Source: Acidovorax sp. 69 (lineage in GTDB: Bacteria; Pseudomonadota; Gammaproteobacteria; Burkholderiales; Burkholderiaceae_C). Taken from it: a stretch of 64,000 nucleotides of DNA. The stretch lies in contig NZ_PGEP01000001.1 of assembly GCF_002797445.1 (NCBI RefSeq), positions 2,542,501 through 2,606,500 of the forward strand. Direction: 5' to 3'. The position numbers were made by a program, and so were the translations under genes. Positions 24,356 through 33,275 of this stretch are shown piece after piece (position 1 is the first letter of the stretch; each line of letters starts with the position of its first letter). Under the pieces are notes generated by a model that saw nothing but the letters and a program-made list of their open reading frames with translations, made no database searches and was not told where the DNA came from.

Positions 24356-24886
24356 ATGACAAGCATCACCGAAGACCTGCGCTTTGTAGGCATTGATGAC
24401 GAAGGCTATGCGCAGGCGGTTGCCGCCGCCAAGGCCTTCACCTATGGCGATGACCAATCGGGCTTCGCCTTCACGGGCAAGGCCACGCTGATGTTCCAGC
24501 GTGAAAGCGAAGAATGGGGCCACGGCGCGTTCAGCAGCACGCCCCTCATTCGTTTTATTGACCCGATGCAGGGCGCGCCCGAGGCGCAAGACCCGCAAGA
24601 GGAAGATTTTCTGCAGGCAGTCGGCGACCGCGTCACGTTCTTGCACGTTCCATCACAGTGCCAGGACATGTTGGTCGATGACGTGTGGGGCATCGATTGC
24701 GAGTTTTTGATGTTTGCCATGCCCCACCCTCAGGACGAAGGCGCAACGGCCTGGCTGCTCATCCCAGGGCCCGACCACCGCGTCATCTCGTCCAAGCAGA
24801 CCATGCAGGACTACCAGTTCGCAGAACTGAAGAACGCCGCCGCAACGCTGGGTTTTGACGACTCCGAAGCGCCAAAGCCGCACTGA
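24356..24886 (+). CDS. Hypothetical soluble protein
   Basis: The 176-aa protein is acidic, with no signal peptide or membrane helix. Distinct segments are GYAQAVAAAKAFTYGDDQSGFAF near residue 17, VTFLHVPSQCQDMLVDDVWGIDCEF near 92 and a C-terminal ATAWLLIPGPDHRVISSKQTMQDYQF. I do not recognise a family. The ATG at 24356 after GGGGAAAA was chosen; an in-frame ATG 33 bases upstream lacks a better site. It stands alone between the repeat and the convergent GNAT-Rnk gene. Confidence 0.6.
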   Translation: MTSITEDLRFVGIDDEGYAQAVAAAKAFTYGDDQSGFAFTGKATLMFQRESEEWGHGAFSSTPLIRFIDPMQGAPEAQDPQEEDFLQAVGDRVTFLHVPSQCQDMLVDDVWGIDCEFLMFAMPHPQDEGATAWLLIPGPDHRVISSKQTMQDYQFAELKNAAATLGFDDSEAPKPH

Positions 24887-24952
24887 TCCCCTGACGAAGG
24901 GCTGCTGAGCTGAACCGGCCTTGTCGTCGGCCGCTCAGCGTTTGCGGCGACC

Positions 24953-25864
24953 TTACAGGTGGAAGTCGCCCGCAGCTTCCGGCTGATACAGGACTTTCTC
25001 AATGCGGATATGGCGTGTCCGATCGTTCACGCGCCAGTCGAAGGCATCGCCCTCTTTGTAGCCCAGGATCGCCATGCCAATGCCAGAGCAAATCGACAGC
25101 TTCCCGGCACGGTCGTCCGCGTCCTCGGGGTAGACCAGCGCCACTTCTGCGTCCTCATCGTCCAGCCGCACCAAGGCCCTGGAGTTCATCGTGACGACGT
25201 CAGGCGCTACCTGCCGCGAGTCGACCACGATGGCCCGCTCGATCTCATGCTCCAGCTCAAAAATATCGGGCGCCCGTTCCACCGCGAGCAAGCTCGTGAG
25301 TCGGGCTTTGTCGATTTCGGTGATGTGGATATCGGTGACGTAATCTGCAGGGCTGTCGCGCAGAAGCTGGAGATAGCGGTTCGACGTGATCGAGAACGAG
25401 TGGGGGGCATGGGCCTGGCTCTCCCGCAAAAACCCACAGTGCTCAAAGGCCCGCAACGAGCGTGTGTTGTCTGCGTGGATCTTGGCGATGAGCTTCTCGG
25501 CCCGCATGTCGAAAAAAGCCAGCTTCATGCCTTCGCGAAGGGTGCTGACCCCCAGCTTGCGCCCCCAGTTGTCGCGGTTGCCAATCACCAGCACCATCTC
25601 GCAGTCGGTGCCCGACTTGACCAGCCGCACAAACCCCACGGGCACGTCATGCCGGTCGTAGGCCATGAAGAAACGGCCACCCTGGTTGAACAAATGGGTC
25701 AGCGTCGGCAGCTGCACCCGGCCGACGACCTGTTCAATAAAGCGTGACACATGGCGCGAATCGCTCAGGTAGCGGGTGACGTCCTCGTCCTCCAACCAGT
25801 CCATGAGCTTGAGCGCGTCGGCCCGAGTGATCTCGGGACACAGAGAAATGAAAGGCTTGGTCAT
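24953..25864 (-). CDS. Bifunctional GNAT acetyltransferase / Rnk-type nucleoside diphosphate kinase regulator
   Basis: The 303-aa protein is a fusion. Residues 1-170 form a GNAT domain (VLVIGNRDNWGRKLGVSTLREGMKLAFF, then AKIHADNTRSLRAFEHCGFLRES) close to ribosomal-protein and small-molecule acetyltransferases. Residues 195-303 form a GreA/GreB C-terminal domain of the Rnk kind, with DVVTMNSRALVRL, LVYPEDADD, GIGMAILGYKEGD and the Rnk-like ending YQPEAAGDFHL. Rnk binds RNA polymerase and modulates nucleotide-kinase levels. The start is the ATG at 25864; the frame is open upstream but shows no conserved sequence there. Confidence 0.85.
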   Translation of the reverse strand: MTKPFISLCPEITRADALKLMDWLEDEDVTRYLSDSRHVSRFIEQVVGRVQLPTLTHLFNQGGRFFMAYDRHDVPVGFVRLVKSGTDCEMVLVIGNRDNWGRKLGVSTLREGMKLAFFDMRAEKLIAKIHADNTRSLRAFEHCGFLRESQAHAPHSFSITSNRYLQLLRDSPADYVTDIHITEIDKARLTSLLAVERAPDIFELEHEIERAIVVDSRQVAPDVVTMNSRALVRLDDEDAEVALVYPEDADDRAGKLSICSGIGMAILGYKEGDAFDWRVNDRTRHIRIEKVLYQPEAAGDFHL

Positions 25865-26166
25865 ATCTTCACCACGGTTGGCTGTAAGAATGAAAGCCCT
25901 TCCTGGCGGGCTGAACTCAGCCACGACGGTTCTTTCGATAAGGCGCGGATTGTAGGACAGCGCGGGTGCGGGGAATTGAGGCGTTGTGGAACCCGTACGG
26001 ATGAGTGCGGCAAGTGGGGCGTGTTCCGGTGAGTCGCAACGGGCTACGTCGTACCTCAAAGCGGACAAATGCACTGGAAGTCCCCCAGCGAAACCACCGA
26101 AAACCAGAACGGAACGAGGAAGGCAAGCTATGTGACAGCCTCGCAGGCAACTGTCCCTGACACGCT
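25865..26166. other. Intergenic region, nothing recognised
   Basis: About 300 bp between two minus-strand genes. A reading frame continues upstream from the GNAT gene, but its product has no family features. The GNAT gene's promoter is presumably here. Confidence 0.35.
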
Positions 26167-27789
26167 TTATTGAAACACGCACACACCCAATGACTGGCTT
26201 TTGGCGCGGTACATGGCGGTGTCTGCAGCGCGCAGGTAGTCGTCGACCGTCGCCAGCCTGGACGCGCTGCTGATCAATCCGATACTCGCACCACTGATCA
26301 CGGTGTGCCCGCCAATCACGTAAGGTACTTCCAGGGCGGCGGTAATCTGTTGGGCGCGCTGGCGGGCTTCAGCGGGATCAATGGACTCCAGCAGCACATT
26401 GAACTCGTCGCCACCCATGCGGGCGACCAGATCCACCGCCCGCACGCAGGATTCGAGCCGCCGCGCCACCTGTTGCAATAGCTGGTCACCCACATGGTGT
26501 CCGTAGCTGTCGTTGACGGCCTTGAACCCGTTGAGGTCCAGGAGCAGCACGGCGAACATCGTGGCTCCATCGCGTGTCGCCACGCCACCACCGTTCACCC
26601 CCTCGTTCTGATGCAGCGCGATGAGTTGCGCGAGGCGATCGCGGAACAGTGGCCGGCCGGGCAAGTTGGTCAGCGCATCGTAGGAGCTGCCACGCTCGGC
26701 CAGATCGCTCAACGATCCCGCCATGCGCACCGCAACGCCCTCTTCCAACTCGGCGAGCCCGCGCCAATTGACCCACACCGGCCGCCCAGCCCCGTGAAAC
26801 GCGCGGAAGTCCACCGAAAAGTTCGGGCTGTTTCCGGACAGGTGCCGGCGATAGGCCTCCTGCACGCGCCCGCGATCCTCGGGATCGATGAGTTGCTCCA
26901 AAAAGCGCCAGCCTCCGTCATGCACCAAATCGGCGCTACCCAGCCCGACGATCTGGAGAAAACGCCCGGACACATGCAGGGCGTCCGTTTGCAAGTCCCA
27001 GTACCAGATGCCGTCATTGGATCCGCGGGTCGCCAGCGAATAGCGGTTTTCGGACCGCACCAACTCGAGTTCGGTGTTCTTCTGTTGGGTGACGTCGATC
27101 ATCAGGCCGATCATGCGGTTCGGCCGCCCCGGCTCGACCACCGCGCGGCACAGATCGCGCACCCACACGACCTTGCCAGACTTGGCAATCAACCGGTAAC
27201 TCATCTCATAGGCACGGCTGTGCGTGGCGTTGTAGGCAGCATCGTCGATCACGAGGGCCTGCGCCAGGTCATCGGGATGCACATGCGCCCGCCAGAAGTT
27301 AGGGTCAGCCCGCCACTCCTCGACGGAGTAACCGAACAAGCGTTCGACTTGCGGGCTCAGAAAGGTATTGCCCACGCCGATTTCAGCCTCCCAAACCACG
27401 CCGTCAATGGTTTCCAGCAAGCGCAGAAAGCGCTGGCGAATTTCCACCAGCACCTGCTCGGTGACCTCGGTGATCTCGATCAGGACACCCTGGCGGCTGA
27501 TCACCCGATCCGCCGCATCCGTCTCCGGGTGGAGCTGCAGACGCACCCAGCGATAGTCCGCGTTGGCAAAACGCAAGCGGAACACTGGCATGCCCGAGCG
27601 CATGGTGCCGATATCGTCGGCATGCACGAATTCAAGCAAAGATCTGCCGAGCGCCTCCGCCACCGAATGGCCGGTGAGCTTGCACCACGCCGGATTCAGA
27701 TAAGTGATCTCCCACAGCGCATCGGTTTGCACCACCGCCTCGGGTAGCAGTTGCAGCAGGTTTGCGGACGGCGTGGGCGTGATGGGCAT
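26167..27789 (-). CDS. Diguanylate cyclase with three PAS domains
   Basis: This encodes 540 aa with no membrane segments, so it is a cytoplasmic sensor. PAS domains cover about residues 8-115, 118-240 and 245-365; PAC-like ends such as GLMIDVTQQKNTE and GVLIEITEVTEQ are visible. The GGDEF domain (about 370-540) has the intact active site ARMGGDEFNVLL and, five residues before it, RAVD, an RxxD inhibitory site for c-di-GMP. It should therefore make c-di-GMP under feedback control. The sensed signal is unknown. Confidence 0.92.
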   Translation of the reverse strand: MPITPTPSANLLQLLPEAVVQTDALWEITYLNPAWCKLTGHSVAEALGRSLLEFVHADDIGTMRSGMPVFRLRFANADYRWVRLQLHPETDAADRVISRQGVLIEITEVTEQVLVEIRQRFLRLLETIDGVVWEAEIGVGNTFLSPQVERLFGYSVEEWRADPNFWRAHVHPDDLAQALVIDDAAYNATHSRAYEMSYRLIAKSGKVVWVRDLCRAVVEPGRPNRMIGLMIDVTQQKNTELELVRSENRYSLATRGSNDGIWYWDLQTDALHVSGRFLQIVGLGSADLVHDGGWRFLEQLIDPEDRGRVQEAYRRHLSGNSPNFSVDFRAFHGAGRPVWVNWRGLAELEEGVAVRMAGSLSDLAERGSSYDALTNLPGRPLFRDRLAQLIALHQNEGVNGGGVATRDGATMFAVLLLDLNGFKAVNDSYGHHVGDQLLQQVARRLESCVRAVDLVARMGGDEFNVLLESIDPAEARQRAQQITAALEVPYVIGGHTVISGASIGLISSASRLATVDDYLRAADTAMYRAKSQSLGVCVFQ

Positions 27790-28102
27790 GCAGGGCTATT
27801 GCAAGATAGGGTCAGATATATACCGGGCAGCGCTGAACCAGTCCTTCGCGCGTCGCGCAACCCGGTTTTGGGCGGCCTGCTGCAGTGCCAATCCCATTGT
27901 TAAATCGGGCGCGCGTCATCACCAGGACTCAGGCAGCGTCGCCTGAACGGATCGGAAAATCAACCGCTTAAAACCGAGTATGGCATGCATCCAAGCCGCC
28001 TTTGGACTCGGTGCTTTGGATGGTTTTAGGCCGCATGAGGTGTGCGAGCCAGCAACGCCCTCCCTCGCCACTGGCTCGCTCGCATCGCGACGGCATCACC
28101 CG
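27790..28102. other. Intergenic region upstream of the cyclase
   Basis: About 310 bp between the znuD-like stop and the cyclase start. No gene, terminator or clear palindrome was recognised; it should hold the cyclase promoter. Confidence 0.35.
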
Positions 28103-30223
28103 TCAGAACGCTACCTTCACCCCCACCGTCACATTGCGGCCCATCAATGGCGCGGCGTTCTTGATGAACGAGGTGTGGGCATACGCCAAGCGGTCGGTCA
28201 GGTTGTTCGCCTTCAAATACACCTGCCAGGGCGAGCCGTTGCTCAGCTGGCCGTTGTAGCTGATGCCCAGGTTCAGCATGCCGTAGCCGGGCGTGGCGGT
28301 TTCAAAGTCGGCCACGCGGTTCTGGCGGGCCACCTGCACCCATTCCACCTGGCCTTCCCAGGCCTGCCAGTTGGCGTCCAGCCGCACACCGGCGCGGGTG
28401 GCCGGGATGCGCGGCAGCAGGCCACCGCCGTCGGCCAGCCGGGCGCGCACGGTGTCGCCAAACAGGGTGATGCCGAAGTTGCGGTTCAGGCGCTGGCGCA
28501 CCTGGCCTTCGATGCCGGTGAAGGTGGCGTCGGCCTGGCTGTATTGCAGCAGTTGCAGGCCGTCCACTTCATCCAGCGTGCGGCCGTAGATGTAGTTGTT
28601 GATACGGTTCTTGAACACACTGACGCCAAAGGTGGTGTCGCCGCTGGTTTTGCGCAGGCTGACGTCGATGTTTTGCGAAATTTCTGACTTCAGGTTGGCG
28701 TTGCCACGCTCATACGTGCTGGTGGCCATGTGCAGGCCTTGGGCGTACAGCTCTTCGGCGGTGGGGGCGCGGCTGGCGTGGGTGAACGAGGTGCCCACCT
28801 GGTAGCCAGGCGTGAACTTCCACACCGCGCCCAGCGACGCGGACGTGCCGTTGTGGCTGCGCTCGATGCTGCTGGTCTGGGCCTCGGCCGTCTGGCGGTC
28901 GTGGCGCAGTGCGGCTTCAAAGCGCCAGTCGCCCAGGCGGTATTCCTCCAGCGCAAAGAAGCCGAGCTTGCGGGTGATGGTGGGCTCGACATAGGCTTCT
29001 GCGCCGTCTGCGGCGAACTTGCGTTGCGAGGTTTGCAGGCCGATCAGGCCCTTGAACCCAGCAATGGGCTCGTGTTGCAGCTCGACGCGGGTGTCGTAGG
29101 CCTTGTTCTTGAAGGTGGTGCTGATGGCACCGTCCTCGACCTCGTCGTGTACGTAGTCGGTCACGCCTGCGCGCAGGCGCAGGGCCGAGAAGCCTGCAAA
29201 CGGGTTGCGCAGCTCGCCCCGGATATCGAAGCGTTCACTGCGCAGGTCGACCACGGGCACATCCCCCGCAGCGGCGCCATGGTCGTGGCCGTCGCCTTCC
29301 TCTTCGCCCGCATGCGCGCCGCAGTGCAGGTGGTCACCATGGGTGTGGCAGCCTTCAAAACTGTGGTTGTGGCCGGGCAGGCCGTATTTGGCAGTCTGGC
29401 GCGTGTAGGCGGCGCCCAGGTAGCCCTGGTCGCCCACCCACGACAAGCCCACGCTGCCGGTGTCGGTGCGGTTGAAGCTGCCCAGCACCTTGTTGCCGCC
29501 TGACCAACCTTTGCCCACACCGTAGTCGCCTGCATCGCGCGCCACGCCTTCGACATGCACAGCCAGGTTGCCAGCGCCACCGGTCAGCGAGAAGGCCCCT
29601 GCCCCCTCGCGGGCGCCGGTGTTGGCGCGCAGCTCGGCGCTGCCTTCGTAGCCCTTTTGCGGGACGGCGGTGGGGATTTTTCCGTCCAGCACGTTGACCA
29701 CACCGCCCACTGCGCCGTTGCCGTACAGCAGGGCCGACGGGCCGCGCAGCACCTCGATCTGCGTGGCCAGCAGGGGCTCGGACACCACGGCGTGGTCGGG
29801 GCTGATGGTGGAGGCGTCGTGCAGCTCGGCGCCGTCGCTCAGCACCTTGACGCGGGGGCCGTCCATGCCGCGAATGATCGGGCGGCTGGCACCAGCGCCA
29901 AAGTGGCTGCTGGTGATGCCGGGTTCGCTGTTCAGTGTTTCGCCCAGCGTGCCCTCGCGGCGGCGCACGAGTTCGTCGCCCTCCAGCACGGAGACGGGAG
30001 TGGTCATGTCGTTGGCGCCCAGTTGCAGGCCGCTGGCGGACACGGTGACGGGGGGCAGGCTGGGCGCGGCATCAACCGCCGCAGGGGTCGCTGCGCTTGG
30101 TGGGGTCTGTGCATGGGCGGTGCCCGCGCCTGACAGCGCCAGCAGGGTGGCGAGCGCCACGGGGTGCAGGGTGGGACGGTTGCGGCGGGTTGCGCAACGG
30201 GGGGCCAGGGAGGGGTGAGTCAT
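28103..30223 (-). CDS. znuD: TonB-dependent outer-membrane receptor, ZnuD-like
   Basis: This encodes 706 aa: signal peptide ending at GTAHAQ, plug domain (GITSSHFGAGASRPIIRGMDGPRVKVLSDG, then LRGPSALLYGNGAVGGVVNV) and a 22-strand barrel ending in F. A loop at about residues 295-330 is packed with His, Cys and acidic residues (HNHSFEGCHTHGDHLHCG, then HDHG), as in Neisseria ZnuD zinc receptors. The ATG at 30223 was chosen because it starts the signal peptide; an in-frame start 60 bases upstream adds non-signal sequence. It lies in a locus with an ABC pair and a Fur-type regulator, supporting zinc uptake. Confidence 0.87.
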   Translation of the reverse strand: MTHPSLAPRCATRRNRPTLHPVALATLLALSGAGTAHAQTPPSAATPAAVDAAPSLPPVTVSASGLQLGANDMTTPVSVLEGDELVRRREGTLGETLNSEPGITSSHFGAGASRPIIRGMDGPRVKVLSDGAELHDASTISPDHAVVSEPLLATQIEVLRGPSALLYGNGAVGGVVNVLDGKIPTAVPQKGYEGSAELRANTGAREGAGAFSLTGGAGNLAVHVEGVARDAGDYGVGKGWSGGNKVLGSFNRTDTGSVGLSWVGDQGYLGAAYTRQTAKYGLPGHNHSFEGCHTHGDHLHCGAHAGEEEGDGHDHGAAAGDVPVVDLRSERFDIRGELRNPFAGFSALRLRAGVTDYVHDEVEDGAISTTFKNKAYDTRVELQHEPIAGFKGLIGLQTSQRKFAADGAEAYVEPTITRKLGFFALEEYRLGDWRFEAALRHDRQTAEAQTSSIERSHNGTSASLGAVWKFTPGYQVGTSFTHASRAPTAEELYAQGLHMATSTYERGNANLKSEISQNIDVSLRKTSGDTTFGVSVFKNRINNYIYGRTLDEVDGLQLLQYSQADATFTGIEGQVRQRLNRNFGITLFGDTVRARLADGGGLLPRIPATRAGVRLDANWQAWEGQVEWVQVARQNRVADFETATPGYGMLNLGISYNGQLSNGSPWQVYLKANNLTDRLAYAHTSFIKNAAPLMGRNVTVGVKVAF

Positions 30224-30534
30224 GGTGGTTGTTTGCAGAAGGGGCATGCGCGGCGCTGGCCAGGTCAGGCCAGATGCGCTCACGCACGCGGCCTCACGCC
30301 ACAGGGCGCGAGGCTATGAATAAAAAATGCCTATCGCGCTTGATGAACAAGCGCTGGCAGCTATGAAATCAGGAGTAATGAGCGGCGCCCAGCCGGTACG
30401 CCCCCAATGAGGCCTGCTCGGCCTGTGCACGCGACGCCACAGGCGCATGTGCCATCCATGCCCACACAGCACAGCACAGGGCCTGGCGTGACGGCGATTG
30501 CGCAGCAACGCAGGAGGTTCAGGGGCGCGGCGCG
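30224..30534. other. Intergenic region with a palindromic repeat
   Basis: About 310 bp between the receptor gene and the DUF2946-like gene on the minus strand. It holds the repeat at 30313-30378. I saw no convincing Zur-type palindrome. Confidence 0.4.
30313..30378. repeat. Dispersed palindromic repeat, copy upstream of znuD
   Basis: It contains the arms GCGCTTGATG and AACAAGCGCTGGC, then AGCTATGAAATCAGGAGTA. The last 19 bases match, with one change, the segment that starts the ABC permease gene at 33266. Confidence 0.7.
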
Positions 30535-31020
30535 TCAGGCCATCGGCGGGCCGCGCGCCTGGAACAGCGCCACATGCACAGCGCCTGTCCGCCCTGCAGG
30601 GGGCATGGGCAGTGCCTGCGGTGGCACCGCTTCGGGCAACGCCAGGGGGGCGCTGTGCATTGCATCGCCCAGCGCCAACTGGTCGAGCAACAGGCAATCC
30701 ACTGCAGCAGCGTGGTGGGGAAGCAGCAATGGCAGCAAATACCCGTGGCTCTGTGCCGCCGGTGGAGGCGCTGCATTTGCCGTAGATTCCGTGGGGGACG
30801 TTGTGGCCCATGCCAGGGCTTGTTGCCCCGCATGCACCCGGCCCAGCGTGCTGCCGTGCGCCACTTGGTGCAGCCGCCCCAGCGTGGGCACCACCACCAG
30901 GGTCAGTAGCAGCCATGCCAACGCCAGGCGCTGCGCGACACTGCGCCAGGGCGCGCCCCGCCCCGTGCTGCGCAAGGCAGCGGTCAGCGCGAAGGGGTGT
31001 GGGCGAAAAGTGCGGATCAC
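30535..31020 (-). CDS. DUF2946-like membrane-associated protein of the zinc locus
   Basis: This encodes 161 aa. One hydrophobic segment ([24 protein letters not shown], about residues 33-56) is followed by histidines and a VDCLLLDQLALGDA stretch; it ends FQARGPPMA. The His-then-Cys spacing and the RGPP ending resemble DUF2946 proteins found beside metal transporters. It is upstream of the receptor gene and downstream of the DUF3299 gene on the same strand. A role in metal handling is inferred only from context. Confidence 0.6.
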   Translation of the reverse strand: MIRTFRPHPFALTAALRSTGRGAPWRSVAQRLALAWLLLTLVVVPTLGRLHQVAHGSTLGRVHAGQQALAWATTSPTESTANAAPPPAAQSHGYLLPLLLPHHAAAVDCLLLDQLALGDAMHSAPLALPEAVPPQALPMPPAGRTGAVHVALFQARGPPMA

Positions 31021-31057
31021 TGAAACCGGGGTCGACGTTGCGTGGGAAGGTCCTCGA

Positions 31058-31687
31058 TTATTTCACTGGCACCGCTTCCACCACTCGGTAATACAAGCCG
31101 TACTGGTCGTTGGTGAGCACGGTGAATTTGCCCTCTACCACCACGGGTTCCAGCGAGTAGCGCACCGGCGTCTTGGCCTTGACCTCGACCATGCTCTCGG
31201 GGCCGCCGGGCGTGCAAAAAGAGCAGGTCAGCGGCACGGACGTGAGCAGAAAATGCGTCTGCGTCGGCTTGGCATCCAGTGGCACCATAAAACCCTGGAT
31301 GCGCTGCACGGTCTTGTCCATGCCCTTTTGTGCCTCGTTGAACACGGGCAGGATGCCGTCCTTCGTGGTTTTTTTGGTCAGATCGGTCAGCACCGACCAT
31401 GGCACCACATCATTGCGCTGGGGCAATGGCGCGATGGGGCTGTTGGGGCTGTGGTAGCCAGCGCCCGAACCCGATGGCACGGCAGTGCCTGTGCCCGCAG
31501 GCAGCGGCGACGACAGCATCGGTGGGGCCGCCGACGCCTCTTTGGCACGCTCGAAGGCGCCGGGTGCAGGTTTGGTGGCACCGCCTTGCTGGGCCTGTGT
31601 GCCGCCCGCCAACGCCAGTGCGGCCACCATGCCAATGAGGCGGAGCGTTGGGCCGTGGGTGGGTGTGGGGGTCAAGGCACGGGGCAT
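31058..31687 (-). CDS. DUF3299 periplasmic protein of the zinc locus
   Basis: This encodes 209 aa with a signal peptide (LRLIGMVAALALAGGTQAQ) and a DUF3299 domain: VPWSVLTDLT, then GFMVPLDAKPTQTHFLLTSVPLTCSFCTPGGPESMVEV. The CSFC motif is typical of this family. In Pseudomonas aeruginosa a DUF3299 gene sits with a MacB-like ABC pair in a zinc-responsive operon (PA4063-PA4066), the same arrangement as here. The ATG at 31687 before the signal peptide was chosen; the frame is open upstream without conserved sequence. Confidence 0.75.
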   Translation of the reverse strand: MPRALTPTPTHGPTLRLIGMVAALALAGGTQAQQGGATKPAPGAFERAKEASAAPPMLSSPLPAGTGTAVPSGSGAGYHSPNSPIAPLPQRNDVVPWSVLTDLTKKTTKDGILPVFNEAQKGMDKTVQRIQGFMVPLDAKPTQTHFLLTSVPLTCSFCTPGGPESMVEVKAKTPVRYSLEPVVVEGKFTVLTNDQYGLYYRVVEAVPVK

Positions 31688-31722
31688 GGCGGGCAATCTC
31701 GGTAAAAGCGGGGAACAGGCGA

Positions 31723-31974
31723 TCAATGCGCGTGTTTCATGCCGCAGTATTTTCCGATAGCCAGGCTCTTGCAGGCGGCTTGCAGGTCTTTCTGGCATGG
31801 CTCGTGGCCCTTGCCCGACTCCAGGCATTTGGCCGCGGCCTCGTGCGCAACGGCCATGGCGCGGTGGCGCGCGACATCTTCCTGGGTGTCTTTGTCGTTG
31901 TGGGCCTGGGCGTGTGCCAGGGCACCGACGAGCAGCATGGGGGCCACGGCGAGTGCGGTGAGGAGCTTTTTCAT
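31723..31974 (-). CDS. Small secreted His/Cys-containing protein
   Basis: This encodes 83 aa. A signal peptide ends at ALAHAQ (about residue 23). The mature part is about 60 aa with four cysteines (KCLESGKGHEPCQKD, AACKS, KYCG) and several histidines, ending MKHAH. The pattern suggests two disulfides or a metal site in the periplasm. It lies between the DUF3299 and ABC permease genes, so it may be a periplasmic zinc carrier; that is inference. I do not recognise a named family. Confidence 0.65.
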   Translation of the reverse strand: MKKLLTALAVAPMLLVGALAHAQAHNDKDTQEDVARHRAMAVAHEAAAKCLESGKGHEPCQKDLQAACKSLAIGKYCGMKHAH

Positions 31975-32027
31975 GAAGAGCCTTTCAGGTCGGTTGATTT
32001 GAAAACAGGAATGTGCGGACGGACTGA

Positions 32028-33266
32028 TCAAGGCTGGCCGAGCAGGTCTGCCACGTCGGTGTTGTAGGCCTGCAGGGCGGGCAACAACGCCGCCAGCGCT
32101 GCCACACCCGCTGCCAGCAGCGGCACGCCCGCCTCGGCAGGCAGCCACACCAGGCCGGTCACCGGCAACAGCCCTTGCGCCTGCAGCGCCCAGCCCAGGC
32201 CATGGGCCAAAACATGGCCCAGCAGCAGGCCCAACGCCGAAGCCAGCGCGGCCAGCCATAGCGCCTCCCACAGCACCAGCCCGGCCACACGGCCTGGTGG
32301 GGCGCCCAGCATGCGCAGCATGGCCAGGTCGGCCCGGCGCTCGCGCACGGCGTTCCACAGCGCGATGAACACGCTGAGCGCGGCCACGGCCAGCAGCACG
32401 CCGCCAAAGGCGCGCAGCACATCGGCGCCCACACCCAGCAGGCGCAGCAGGCGCGTGACCTCGATGGCGGGCGCTGCCGCCTGCAGGGCGGTGTCTGCGT
32501 TGATCTGGCGCGGCAAAGTGACGGCGGCCATGGGCGTGCGGTAGCGCACCAGCGCCACGGTCACCTCGCGCTCGTCCTTCAATATTTCCAGGTCTTCGGC
32601 ATCGTTGGCCGTGGCGGTCTCGTGCACCATCCAGACCGATTCGGTGCTGGTGAGAATGAGCCGGTCGAGCACACAGCCGCAGGGCGCCAGCACGCCGCTC
32701 ACGCGGTAGGGGTGGTTGCCATGGGCGTGCCCTCCTCCACCCAGCCCGTGGCTGCCGATGAAGGTGGCGCCCACCAGCGGCGCGTCTGCATGGCTGGCTT
32801 TCACAATGCCGCGCGCTACGCTGGCACCCAGCACAGCATCCATGGGCTGCGGCCACAGGGCGCCTTCTGCCAATGTGGCTTCGTAGTGCGCCACGTAGTC
32901 GGGTGTGGTGCCCACGATGCGAAAGCCCTGGTAGCTGTCGCCCAGGCTGAGCGGGATGACCTGCGCCACTAGCGGGTTCTTCTGCAGCGCCTGCACCTCT
33001 TGCAGCGGAATGTTGCCGGTGGGTACGTCGATGTGGAACACCCCCGCCAGGATGAGCTGCAGCGGGCTGCCCTTGGCACCCACCACCAGATCAATGCCCG
33101 CGAGGTCGCGTTCAAACGCATCGTCGAGCTGCGTGGCCACCAGCAGCACCAGCGTGATGGCAGCCAGGCCCAGCGTGAGCACCAGCAGGTTGAGCACGGC
33201 GGCCAGAGGGCGGGACCACAGATAGCGCCAGGACAGGCGGGCCAGTTTGAATACTCCTGAATTCAT
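32028..33266 (-). CDS. FtsX/MacB-type ABC transporter permease
   Basis: This encodes 412 aa: an N-terminal membrane helix (residues about 17-42), a large periplasmic domain, and three C-terminal helices, as in FtsX/MacB permeases. The periplasmic domain carries a His/Gly-rich loop (SHGLGGGGHAHGNHPYRVSG) and CGC, unusual for the family and suited to metal binding. Its start overlaps the ATPase stop (ATGA at 33263-33266), and both lie inside a fragment of the palindromic repeat. With the ATPase it resembles the zinc-responsive MacB-like pair of P. aeruginosa. Confidence 0.85.
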   Translation of the reverse strand: MNSGVFKLARLSWRYLWSRPLAAVLNLLVLTLGLAAITLVLLVATQLDDAFERDLAGIDLVVGAKGSPLQLILAGVFHIDVPTGNIPLQEVQALQKNPLVAQVIPLSLGDSYQGFRIVGTTPDYVAHYEATLAEGALWPQPMDAVLGASVARGIVKASHADAPLVGATFIGSHGLGGGGHAHGNHPYRVSGVLAPCGCVLDRLILTSTESVWMVHETATANDAEDLEILKDEREVTVALVRYRTPMAAVTLPRQINADTALQAAAPAIEVTRLLRLLGVGADVLRAFGGVLLAVAALSVFIALWNAVRERRADLAMLRMLGAPPGRVAGLVLWEALWLAALASALGLLLGHVLAHGLGWALQAQGLLPVTGLVWLPAEAGVPLLAAGVAALAALLPALQAYNTDVADLLGQP

Positions 33267-33275
33267 AGCTGCTCA
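33249..33275. repeat. Repeat fragment at the ATPase/permease junction
   Basis: On the minus strand AGCTATGAATTCAGGAGTA matches the right end of the dispersed repeat (one difference from the copy at 30313-30378). It contains the ATPase stop codon and the permease start codon. Confidence 0.6.
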
